A DNA stretch of 27,415 nt from Roseburia sp. Its GTDB lineage: Bacteria; Bacillota_A; Clostridia; Lachnospirales; Lachnospiraceae. Made by a program: the position numbers and the translations under genes. Of this stretch, positions 15,705 through 23,138 are shown one piece after another. Position 1 is the first letter of the stretch, and each line of letters opens with the position of its first letter. Below the pieces are notes generated by a model that was not told the origin of the DNA, ran no database searches, and was given only the letters and a program-made list of their open reading frames with translations. The stretch is taken from contig DXQT01000035.1 of NCBI GenBank assembly GCA_019411365.1, positions 1 through 27,415 of the forward strand. The letters run 5' to 3'.

Positions 15705-18700
15705 TTGAGCCAGGCAAAGAAAATTTTCACCCGCATGTGTCTGAACAACTGGGGTGGAATTAATCATAAAGTATTAGAATTTAATGAATATGTGAATTTA
15801 TTCAGTGGAAAAAGCGGATCTGGAAAATCGACCGTTATGGATGCAATCCAGGTTATTTTATATGGAAGCTTCAGTCCGAGTTTTTTGAACAAGGCGGCGG
15901 ATGATGCCAAAAACCGCAGAAGTGTCTTAAGCTACCTCCGTGGTGAGCAGAAAGATGGTTCTGCAAACCGTGGAAACTGCGATTTCTGCTCGGTCATTGC
16001 GTTGGAGATCAAGGACACGGGAACGCACATCACTACGTGTGTGGGCATTGCGTTTGAAGTGAGAAGAAATGATTCTGAGATCAAAAAGTTTTCCTATTTC
16101 AGCCATTCCGGAAAGATGCCGGAACCGGGGTATATCACGGAGGAGGGCTTCTGTTATTCCAATCAGGATATCAAAAAGCTGGTAAATGAGAGAGCCGTAT
16201 CGAAGGATAACCGTGGAAAAGGGGATGTCAACCGTATTTACGCTTCCAAGGAAGCTTATCTTGGAACGTTATATGATGTCATTTTAGGTTACATTGATCC
16301 AAACCGTTTTATCACGATGGAAAAGAGTGCAATCGCACTGAAAATGACAAACGGAACAGGACAGTTTATCCGTGATTATATGTTTCCAAAGAGCACGTCA
16401 GACACGATCGGAACGATCAGTGAGCAGTTAGATGCCTACCGCCAGATCAAGGAAAAAATTGAGGATATGCGGAAACGTATCGAACTTTTGACAGACGTAA
16501 AAGAGACCGGGCAGGAGCTGGTGACGCTCCAGACCGATATGATCCGCACAGAGAGTTTTATCCGCTGCATTGATATTGAGGATCTCCGGGCGAAAATAGA
16601 GGCAGCCGAGGAGGACAAAAAAAGAATTGAAGAAGAGCAGGCACAGCTGCAGCAACAGGCAGACACGCTCGCCGAAGAGCGCGGAGAGGTCGAACAGGAG
16701 CTGATACGTGTAAGTGCAGATTTAAAAGCCAGCGATCTTGGAAACAAACAGCAGCAGTTAGAGGAATTAGAGGAAAGAAGCCGTATGCTGATCGATAACA
16801 GCAGACAGTGGCGCAAAATCGTTCAGGGATTGAAACAGTGGGAAGAGGACGAGGTCATCACCGATTATATCAGCAATCCGGTTCTAAATCTCATTGAAAC
16901 AATCGAAAATGGAAATGTGACAGAGGAAAACTGTCAGGAACTGCATTTGAAAATAGAGTCTGCAAAGCAGGATATTGAAAACGAATTTGAAGATTACAGT
17001 GAGCAGAAGCGCGAGACAGGAAAAGAACTGAAAGAAAAGCAGAAGCTTGTGGATGATATGAAAAACAATCGGAAATCCTACAGCGAGAATCTCCGTTCTG
17101 CAAGAAGTTCCCTGGAGCGGAAATTAAGCGACCTTTACGGAAGAACGATAAAAGTCCAGATTCTGGCGGATCTTTTTGATGTGGCAGACGAAGAGTGGAA
17201 AAATGCGGTCGAGGGCCGTATGGGAAGGCTGAAGTTTTCTCTGATCACAGAGCCAAAGTTTGCGCATGATGCGGCGGCGGTCTTTCGTGAGATGAAACAG
17301 TTTGAGGAAGTGGATCTCATTAATTCCAAAGCGATCGCAGACAGCGAGCCGCGTGCCATGGAGAACTCTCTTTATGAGGCGGTTGAGACGAAGGAAGCCT
17401 ATGTGGATGTGTGCCTGAAACGTTACCTCGGTCATATTATCAAGTGTCATTCCGTGGAAGAGTTAGAGCAGGTGAAGGACGGCGTGACACCGGATTGCTA
17501 TTCGTACAGTAATTTTATTTTCCGTCATCTGCGGAAAAAGGATTATACTACAAATGCCTGCATCGGAGAGAAAGTGTCAAAAGCACGTCTGGCAGAGTAC
17601 GAGGCCGATGTGGAGCGGCTTGAAAAACAGTATCAGGAACTGCATTACATGACCGAACGTTTAAAGGCGGCAAGGGATTTTGAAAGCCTGAAAGAAGAAT
17701 CTAAATATTATGTAAACCTTTCCGGCGCGGAAAAAGAGCTTGGAAAAGTCAACAAGAAAAAGACTGCGCTTGAGGAGACAATCCGCACTTTAAAAGAGGG
17801 GCAGTATAAGGAATTACAGCAAAAAGAGCAGAGTTTAAAACAGCAGATGCGTGAGCTTCAGGCTTCAATCGGCGAAAATCAGGGACAGATGAGTGAGAAA
17901 ATACGCCGACACGAAAATCTTTCCGGCGCAAATGACCAGCGTCGTCTGCAGTTAGAGGAGATGCTGCAGGGATACGTGCCAAATGAGGAGATCGAGCAGG
18001 AAGTGCAGGAGCAGTTGAGGAAGCGCTCCGGCCAGTCCTTAAAGAATCAGAAAAACGCAGAACTTGCAGCCCTTTCGGCAGGAGAGCAGGAGAAAGCCGA
18101 GACACTGCGCACCGCCAGAAACCGTTACATTTTTGCTTATCCGTCCAGCCAGTTTAACGGTTCAGAAAAGTCTAATGAAGCCTATGAGAAGCTTCTGGAA
18201 GAATATCAGACGGACTACGAGCCGGCGTATGAAGCGGAATTTGAGAAACAGTGTGATTTTATCTATAAGAGTCTGCGGGAGAATGTGATCGCAACGATTC
18301 ATGGAGATATCAAGGCGGCAAAACGTCATGCATACGAGATCAACCGTTTGCTGCGTGAGACGAACTTCTCCGACAGTACCTATCAGATCAAGATCGAGCC
18401 GGCAAAGAATGAGAATGGACAGTTCTTTGAGATGTTAATGGCAGAGGAATTAGACAGTAAAAATCTGGATAATGCCGGTTTTGATGGTCAGTTGAGCTTT
18501 GGGGAGGACACGTTCTATCAGAAATATGAGCAGAAGATCAAACTCCTCACTGATAAATTCATGCCGCCGAGAGACGAGGACGAGCAGGTGCGCGCAAAGA
18601 AGCGTCAGGAGATGGAGCAATACGCGGACTACCGCAATTATCTCTCCTTCAGCATGTTTGAACAGGTGACAGACGAGCAGGGGAATGTCATTCGTGAAAA

Positions 18701-19085
18701 TTTTGTCGATGATATGGCAGGAAGAGATTCCGGCGGAGAGGGGCAGAACCCGAAATATGTGGCACTTCTGGCAGGTTTTGCAATGCTGTACATGCAGCAG
18801 AGCAACCGGGATTCCAAGATCAAGCTGGTGCTCTTGGACGAGGCATTTTCTAAGATGGATCAGGAGCGAAGTGCTGTCTGCTTAAAATATGCAAGAAAAA
18901 TGGATCTTCAGCTCATTGTCTGTGTGCCGGATGAACGTCTGCAGTCGCTGATCCGCAATGTGGACTGTGTCTACGGATTCAGGCGTCATCAGAACCAGAT
19001 CTCCATGATGCATATTGATAAGGGAGATTATTTAAAACTGATGGAAGGTGAGCATGGACAGGGAGAGCCGGAAACTGTAAAATAG
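15705..19085 (+). CDS. JetC-like (MukB/MksB-type) SMC ATPase
   Basis: 1126 aa from a TTG at 15705, which has AAAGGAG 9 nt upstream. An earlier in-frame TTG at 15684 has no ribosome site and would add 7 residues. Walker A GKSGSGKST is at 35-43 (Lys41), the ABC signature SGGEGQ at 1009-1014 and Walker B KLVLLDEAFSKMD with Asp1045 and catalytic Glu1046, so the ATPase appears competent. Coiled-coil arms span about 265-480 and 620-800 (Gln/Glu/Lys-rich) around a hinge-like globular region at about 490-620 (VADEEWKNAVEGRMGRLKFSL). Known homologues load on DNA and extrude loops; in Wadjet they present plasmid DNA to JetD for cutting. No JetD gene follows: 32 nt later an unrelated dehydrogenase begins. 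Confidence 0.88.
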   Translation: MSQAKKIFTRMCLNNWGGINHKVLEFNEYVNLFSGKSGSGKSTVMDAIQVILYGSFSPSFLNKAADDAKNRRSVLSYLRGEQKDGSANRGNCDFCSVIALEIKDTGTHITTCVGIAFEVRRNDSEIKKFSYFSHSGKMPEPGYITEEGFCYSNQDIKKLVNERAVSKDNRGKGDVNRIYASKEAYLGTLYDVILGYIDPNRFITMEKSAIALKMTNGTGQFIRDYMFPKSTSDTIGTISEQLDAYRQIKEKIEDMRKRIELLTDVKETGQELVTLQTDMIRTESFIRCIDIEDLRAKIEAAEEDKKRIEEEQAQLQQQADTLAEERGEVEQELIRVSADLKASDLGNKQQQLEELEERSRMLIDNSRQWRKIVQGLKQWEEDEVITDYISNPVLNLIETIENGNVTEENCQELHLKIESAKQDIENEFEDYSEQKRETGKELKEKQKLVDDMKNNRKSYSENLRSARSSLERKLSDLYGRTIKVQILADLFDVADEEWKNAVEGRMGRLKFSLITEPKFAHDAAAVFREMKQFEEVDLINSKAIADSEPRAMENSLYEAVETKEAYVDVCLKRYLGHIIKCHSVEELEQVKDGVTPDCYSYSNFIFRHLRKKDYTTNACIGEKVSKARLAEYEADVERLEKQYQELHYMTERLKAARDFESLKEESKYYVNLSGAEKELGKVNKKKTALEETIRTLKEGQYKELQQKEQSLKQQMRELQASIGENQGQMSEKIRRHENLSGANDQRRLQLEEMLQGYVPNEEIEQEVQEQLRKRSGQSLKNQKNAELAALSAGEQEKAETLRTARNRYIFAYPSSQFNGSEKSNEAYEKLLEEYQTDYEPAYEAEFEKQCDFIYKSLRENVIATIHGDIKAAKRHAYEINRLLRETNFSDSTYQIKIEPAKNENGQFFEMLMAEELDSKNLDNAGFDGQLSFGEDTFYQKYEQKIKLLTDKFMPPRDEDEQVRAKKRQEMEQYADYRNYLSFSMFEQVTDEQGNVIRENFVDDMAGRDSGGEGQNPKYVALLAGFAMLYMQQSNRDSKIKLVLLDEAFSKMDQERSAVCLKYARKMDLQLIVCVPDERLQSLIRNVDCVYGFRRHQNQISMMHIDKGDYLKLMEGEHGQGEPETVK

Positions 19086-19117
19086 TGTAAGAAAACCATA
19101 GTCAGGGAGGAGACAGC

Positions 19118-20176
19118 ATGCAGACAGGAAAAGGAATTTTAATACCATCTATATTAAAAGTTGGAAACGGCACTTTGAAGAAAATCGGACAGTATCTTAA
19201 GGCAGAGAATCTGGAACAGGTCGTGATCTTTTTCGGAAACGGACTGATCGACCTGTTTGGCATGGATGTCATGGATTCACTGAAACAGGAAGGAATCACG
19301 GTATTGGAGTACAGCGAGTTGGACACAGTCGATATCGATGATATTATCACGCTGGCATTTGCAATGCCGAATAAGACACAGGCCGTGATCTCAATCGGAG
19401 GGGGAAAAGTGATCGATGCAGGAAAATACGCAGCTTTTTTGCGCAATATTCCATTTATCAGTGTTCCCACTTCAAGTTCCAGTGATGGATTTTCCAGCGC
19501 AAGCGCGTCTCTTCTGGTGCATGGAAAAAGAACTTCCGTTCCGGCAAAGCTGGCATATGGAATTATTGTGGATACGCAGGTCATAAGGACTGCACCGGAT
19601 AAGTTTATCTATTCCGGTATTGGTGATATGATCTCAAAGATCACAGCGCTCTATGACTGGATTTTTGAGGAGAAAAGCGGATATTCAGAAGTGAATGATT
19701 TTGCGGTGATGATCGCAAAAAAGGCGGTGAACAGTTTTGTGAGGACGCCGTATGAGACGATAAAAGATGAACTGTTTTTGAAAGAACTGGTGGATTCGCT
19801 GGCAATGAGCGGAATCGCAAATGAAATTGCAGGAAGCAGTGCGCCGACAAGCGGCAGCGAGCATCTGATTTCCCATGCATTGGATAAAATATTAGAAGTT
19901 CCGCAGCTTCATGGTATCCAGGTCGGCATTGCAACTTATATTATGAGCAAAGTGCAGGATCACCGCTATGTGCGTGTTGAGACCGTACTCCGTGAAACGG
20001 GATTCTTTGACTATGCGGCGACACTTGGCATGAAGCGCGAAGATTTTATAAAAGCGATTGAGATGGCTCCGTCGATCAAACCATTCCGTCATACTTATCT
20101 CCATGAGGAATCATACCGGAAGCTTGCAAAGAAGATTGTTTTGGAGGATGAGGTGCTGCAGAAGGTTTTGGTGTAA
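19118..20176 (+). CDS. Glycerol-1-phosphate dehydrogenase-like protein (AraM/EgsA family)
   Basis: 352 aa, a metal-dependent dehydrogenase of the Fe-ADH superfamily, G1PDH branch. The nucleotide site is GGGKVIDAGKY (about 88-98). FISVPTSSSSDGFSSASASL and KRTSVPAKLAYGIIVDTQVI are near-signature for G1PDH. Metal ligands are expected at Asp in GIGDMISK, His in SGSEHLISHALD and His in LHGIQVGIA. Studied bacterial AraM makes sn-glycerol-1-phosphate from dihydroxyacetone phosphate with Ni2+ and NADH. GGGAGG stands about 9 nt before ATG. It starts 32 nt after the SMC gene in the same direction, in the place where a JetD gene would be expected. Read-through from the operon is likely; a functional link is not shown. 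Confidence 0.85.
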   Translation: MQTGKGILIPSILKVGNGTLKKIGQYLKAENLEQVVIFFGNGLIDLFGMDVMDSLKQEGITVLEYSELDTVDIDDIITLAFAMPNKTQAVISIGGGKVIDAGKYAAFLRNIPFISVPTSSSSDGFSSASASLLVHGKRTSVPAKLAYGIIVDTQVIRTAPDKFIYSGIGDMISKITALYDWIFEEKSGYSEVNDFAVMIAKKAVNSFVRTPYETIKDELFLKELVDSLAMSGIANEIAGSSAPTSGSEHLISHALDKILEVPQLHGIQVGIATYIMSKVQDHRYVRVETVLRETGFFDYAATLGMKREDFIKAIEMAPSIKPFRHTYLHEESYRKLAKKIVLEDEVLQKVLV

Positions 20177-20201
20177 ATAGCATGCTAGAAAGGAAAAACA
20201 A

Positions 20202-20375
20202 ATGAAAAAGAAAAAATTCTACATGGTTACATTGGTCATATGGATCATTTTATTAATCTGTATGCTTCTTATGGATTTTCACATCATATCGGATACGGAA
20301 CCTAATGCCATAATGTATGCCGTGATCATCTTTGGAATGATAAATTCTATTGTCCAAATATTGCGTAAAGAATAA
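20202..20375 (+). CDS. Small two-segment membrane protein (57 aa)
   Basis: The start is supported by AAAGGA about 8 nt before ATG. A Lys-rich N-terminus (MKKKKF) leads into a hydrophobic segment (residues 8-24, MVTLVIWIILLICMLLM). A short loop (HIISDTEPNA) follows, then a second segment (37-54), ending in a basic tail RKE. The layout is an N-in, C-in hairpin. It lies 25 nt after the dehydrogenase and 21 nt before the cupin gene, within the same run of genes. I recognise no family. Confidence 0.65.
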   Translation: MKKKKFYMVTLVIWIILLICMLLMDFHIISDTEPNAIMYAVIIFGMINSIVQILRKE

Positions 20376-20396
20376 AAAGAAAAAGAGGAAACTACA

Positions 20397-20729
20397 ATGA
20401 ATTTTAATTATAACGAGCAGGAATATGAAGAATTCCCAAACTTTAAAGGCGGGGAGAAATCGCTTTACGCCAAAATGTTCCATGATGAGAAGAACCGCAT
20501 TATCTACGGAAAACTGATACCGAGAGCATCCATCGGCGTGCACACGCATGAGACTAACAGTGAGATCATCTATATCACAAAGGGAACAGGCAGAGTTCTT
20601 ATGGATGGGGAATATGAGAAACTGGAAGCGGGTATGTGTCATTATTGTCCGAAGGGACATACCCACAGTCTCATGAATGACAGTGATGCAGAACTTGAAT
20701 TTTTTGCAGTTGTCCCGGAGCAGAACTAG
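20397..20729 (+). CDS. Single-domain cupin protein
   Basis: 110 aa, the size of a single cupin_2 barrel. Cupin motif 1 is HTHETNSEIIYITKGTG (two His and Glu as metal ligands) and motif 2 is CHYCPKGHTHSLMN, supplying the further His. A CHYC cysteine pair next to motif 2 is less usual. The ligand is unknown; relatives bind sugars, small acids or metals. GAGGAA lies about 8 nt upstream of ATG. It sits 21 nt after the small membrane protein and 41 nt before the LysR gene. Confidence 0.85.
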   Translation: MNFNYNEQEYEEFPNFKGGEKSLYAKMFHDEKNRIIYGKLIPRASIGVHTHETNSEIIYITKGTGRVLMDGEYEKLEAGMCHYCPKGHTHSLMNDSDAELEFFAVVPEQN

Positions 20730-20770
20730 CTTTCATGATTGATTGCAAAGGAAGAAAAGGAAGATAGCTT

Positions 20771-21676
20771 ATGACACTTCAACAGTTAAAATATGCGTTG
20801 ACAATCGCCGACTGCGGCTCTATGAATGAGGCGGCAAAACAGCTTTTTATCTCACAGCCAAGTCTGTCAGAGACGATGAAGGAGCTTGAGACAGAGATAG
20901 GATTGGATATTTTTCTGCGTTCAAACCGTGGAATCGTCATCACGCCGGAGGGCGAAGAATTTTTGGGATATGCCAGACAGGTGACAGAGCAGTTCGGGCT
21001 GTTACAGTCCAAGTATATCGATAAAAAAGTAAAAGAGAAATTCAGCGTTTCCACACAGCATTATACGTTTGCGGTGAAAGCGTTTGTGGAGACGGTCAAA
21101 CAGATCGGTATGGAACAGTACGAATTTGCAGTGCATGAGACAACGACCATCAGTGTGATCGAGAATGTAAAAAACTTCAAGAGTGAGATTGGTGTACTCT
21201 ATGAGAATGATTTCAATGAGAAAGTCTTAAATAAAATGTTTAAGGAAAATGGGCTGGAATTTGTGGAGCTGTTTTCCTGCGATACATTTGTATACCTGTG
21301 GTCCGGACATCCGCTGGCAAAACAGGATGTGATCACAATGGAAGAACTGGATGAGTATCCGTGTCTTTCCTTTGACCAGGGAAAAAATAATTCCCTGTAT
21401 CTGGCGGAAGAGATGAAGAGCACCTATGAGTATAGGCGGCTGATCAAGGCAAATGACAGGGCAACACTCTTAAATCTGATGATCGGCCTGAATGCCTACA
21501 CGCTCTGCTCCGGTATTATCTGTGAAGATTTAAACGGTAACGATTATAAAGCAGTTCCGTTAAAGGAAACTGAGAAAATGAGAATCGGATATATCAAACG
21601 AAAAGGCGCAAAAGTCAGTCATATCGGGGAATTATACATTGAAGAATTGAAAAAGTATAAGGAAAAAGTAATGTAG
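20771..21676 (+). CDS. LysR-family transcriptional regulator
   Basis: 301 aa, full length. The N-terminal winged helix-turn-helix is MTLQQLKYALTIADCGSMNEAAKQLFISQPSLSETMKELE with FLRSNRGIVITPEGE. The effector domain runs from about 90 to 295 (FVYLWSGHPLA, YPCLSFDQGKNNS). The Shine-Dalgarno is AAAGGAAG. Downstream on the same strand lies metNIQ, and a palindrome typical of LysR operators lies just after the gene's stop, about 66 bp before the predicted metNIQ transcript start. Control of methionine or related sulfur-compound uptake is therefore inferred. The effector cannot be told from sequence. Confidence 0.9.
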   Translation: MTLQQLKYALTIADCGSMNEAAKQLFISQPSLSETMKELETEIGLDIFLRSNRGIVITPEGEEFLGYARQVTEQFGLLQSKYIDKKVKEKFSVSTQHYTFAVKAFVETVKQIGMEQYEFAVHETTTISVIENVKNFKSEIGVLYENDFNEKVLNKMFKENGLEFVELFSCDTFVYLWSGHPLAKQDVITMEELDEYPCLSFDQGKNNSLYLAEEMKSTYEYRRLIKANDRATLLNLMIGLNAYTLCSGIICEDLNGNDYKAVPLKETEKMRIGYIKRKGAKVSHIGELYIEELKKYKEKVM

Positions 21677-21677
21677 A

Positions 21678-21694
21678 TATAGGTACAACCTATA
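21678..21694. promoter_or_regulatory. Probable LysR-type operator upstream of metNIQ
   Basis: TATAGG-TACAA-CCTATA is a perfect 6-bp inverted repeat, AT-rich at the ends, with T-N11-A spacing available within it. Its centre is about 66 bp before the predicted transcript start (about 21752), the usual place of the LysR recognition site. It begins 2 nt after the lysR stop codon. Confidence 0.55.
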
Positions 21695-21715
21695 ACAGAT
21701 TCAAGGTTTCGCGTA

Positions 21716-21745
21716 TTAACACATTTTAAAAACTCTTGCTATAAT
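21716..21745 (+). promoter_or_regulatory. Promoter of the leader peptide-metNIQ operon
   Basis: TTAACA (21716-21721), 18-bp spacer, TATAAT (21740-21745) preceded by TGC, an extended -10. This is the best promoter match in the window. Transcript start is predicted near 21752, giving a leader of about 343 nt before metN. Confidence 0.8.
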
Positions 21746-21774
21746 GGTCAATGTGAAAGGGAGATGCAAAGCAC

Positions 21775-21843
21775 ATGGATCAGAACAGCAGGAGTTTTGT
21801 ATTTTCAAAAAGCAGAAGAAGCAGAAAGGAGAACCGGGAATGA
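21775..21843 (+). CDS. Possible 22-aa upstream ORF overlapping the Met/Cys leader peptide
   Basis: AAAGGGAG (21756-21763) precedes an ATG that opens a basic 22-residue frame (MDQNSRSFVFSKSRRSRKEN…). Its stop TGA overlaps the next start as ATGA (21840-21843). If translated, it would couple ribosome delivery to the leader peptide. It could also be chance, as an independent Shine-Dalgarno exists for the second frame. Confidence 0.3.
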   Translation: MDQNSRSFVFSKSRRSRKENRE

Positions 21844-21968
21844 GAACAGCTATTTTTCCTGAAAACGGCAGAAGAATGATGTCAGAAATGATGTGCATGT
21901 GCAGATGTATGTGTATGTTTTGTATGTGCTGCGGAAAAGAAAAATGTGCGCCAGATGTTTCGGTTTGA
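21840..21968 (+). CDS. Met/Cys-rich leader peptide of metNIQ (42 aa)
   Basis: The start has a textbook AAAGGAG (21825-21831), 8 nt away. The 42-residue product begins MRTAIFPENGRRMM. Residues 13-31 contain eight Met and seven Cys out of 19 (core MMCMCRCMCMFCMCC), and one more Cys is at 36. It ends 24 nt before an intrinsic terminator that precedes metN. This is the layout of a translation-dependent attenuator: shortage of charged tRNA-Met or tRNA-Cys would stall ribosomes in the run and should favour read-through into the methionine importer. The alternative, a small metal-binding peptide, is less likely given position and composition. A longer frame from 21744 begins inside the -10 box and is rejected. 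Confidence 0.7.
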   Translation: MRTAIFPENGRRMMSEMMCMCRCMCMFCMCCGKEKCAPDVSV

Positions 21969-21992
21969 ATTTTGCTTTTATAGATAGAGCAT

Positions 21993-22035
21993 AATAGACA
22001 GGAATCATCTTCGCGATGGAGCCTGTTATTTTTTT
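21993..22035 (+). terminator. Attenuator terminator before metN
   Basis: ACAGG (21998-22002) pairs with CCTGT (22022-22026), and inside it CATC with GATG closing a TTCGC loop. The base can extend by AAT/ATT with bulges, and seven T follow (22029-22035). It lies between the leader peptide and metN. A candidate competing pairing is TTCCTG (21856-21861) with CAGGAA (21999-22004), which would destroy the outer stem. Confidence 0.7.
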
Positions 22036-22094
22036 GTGTAACAGTCGTAAATAAAAATCAATAGGTTTTTGTTTTTGAAAAGAAAGGATTCGAT

Positions 22095-23138
22095 ATGTCT
22101 GAAATAGAAGTAAAACATTTGTCCAAGACATTTGAACAAAAGGGTGTTCATGTGGATGCCTTAAAGGATATTAACCTCACGATCGGGGCGGGCGATATTT
22201 ACGGGATCATTGGAATGTCCGGTGCAGGAAAAAGTACTTTGGTACGATGCCTGAACTTTTTGGAAAGACCGACCGACGGTCAGGTGTTGATCGAAGGAAA
22301 AGATCTTGGAACTTTAAATGAGAAAGAATTGAGAAAACAGAGAAGCGACATTGCGATGATCTTCCAGCATTTCAATCTTTTGATGCAGAAGAATGTGATC
22401 GACAATATCTGTTTCCCATTACAGATTCAGGGTGTTAAGAAAAAAGAGGCGAGAGCCAAAGCCAGAGAACTGTTAAAGACAGTCGGACTTGAGGAAAAAG
22501 AGAAGGCTTATCCGGCACAGCTCTCCGGTGGACAGAAGCAGCGTGTTGCCATTGCAAGAGCACTTGCATCCAACCCGAAAATACTTCTCTGTGACGAGGC
22601 GACCAGTGCACTTGATCCACAGACGACTGCTTCTATTTTGGAACTTTTGAAAAGCATCAATGAGCAGTTTCAGATCACGATCGTGATCATCACACACCAG
22701 ATGTCCGTGATCCGTGAAATCTGTAACCGGGTAGCGATCATTGAACATGGAGAACTGGTGGAAAACGGTCTGGTAGAAGATATTTTCAGCCATCCAAAGT
22801 CGAAGGCAGCCAGAGAACTGATTTTAAGAGATGTTCCTGAAAACAGTGGAAAAGCAGAGGGTGCAGTTGCAGCCCAGATGGAGAGGATCCAGGGAGATAA
22901 GAAGCTGCGTATTGTATTTACAGAAAATTCCGCATTTGAGCCGGTGATCGCTAATATGATCTTACAGTTTGGAAAACCGGTCAATATTTTAAGGGCAGAT
23001 ACAAAAAATGTCGGCGGTGTAGCCAAAGGCGAAATGATCTTAGGTCTGCCGGATGACAGACATCTTCAGATTGATATGGAACAGTATCTGACAGAACATG
23101 GACTTGAGATTGAGGAGGTGACAGGCGATGTGGAGTAG
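22095..23138 (+). CDS. metN: Methionine ABC transporter, ATP-binding protein
   Basis: A 347-aa cytoplasmic ATPase of the MetNIQ importer. Walker A GMSGAGKST is at 40-48, the Q-loop in IFQHFNLL, the signature LSGGQKQRVAIARAL, Walker B ILLCDEATSALD and the switch His in VIITHQM. The C-terminal NIL/ACT-like domain (about 265-345, LRIVFTENSAFEPVIANMI) is the part that binds methionine in the E. coli homologue and gives trans-inhibition. AAAGGA precedes the ATG. It overlaps metI by 11 nt. The leader carries the Met/Cys peptide and terminator, so expression probably responds to sulfur amino acid supply. Confidence 0.95.
   Translation: MSEIEVKHLSKTFEQKGVHVDALKDINLTIGAGDIYGIIGMSGAGKSTLVRCLNFLERPTDGQVLIEGKDLGTLNEKELRKQRSDIAMIFQHFNLLMQKNVIDNICFPLQIQGVKKKEARAKARELLKTVGLEEKEKAYPAQLSGGQKQRVAIARALASNPKILLCDEATSALDPQTTASILELLKSINEQFQITIVIITHQMSVIREICNRVAIIEHGELVENGLVEDIFSHPKSKAARELILRDVPENSGKAEGAVAAQMERIQGDKKLRIVFTENSAFEPVIANMILQFGKPVNILRADTKNVGGVAKGEMILGLPDDRHLQIDMEQYLTEHGLEIEEVTGDVE

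Noticed and set aside
19086..20176. A JetD nuclease hidden after the SMC gene
   Set aside because: The frame here is unmistakably an AraM/G1P dehydrogenase (GGGKVID, PTSSSSDG); no TOPRIM-type motif was found in any frame nearby.
21744..21839. Longer reading of the leader peptide from 21744
   Set aside because: That ATG lies within the -10 box of the promoter, before the predicted transcript start; the ATG at 21840 has an ideal ribosome site.
21746..22094. SAM riboswitch or Met T-box upstream of metN
   Set aside because: I looked for the conserved SAM-I core and for an AGGGTGGNACCGCG-like T-box and found neither; the leader is explained by peptide plus terminator.
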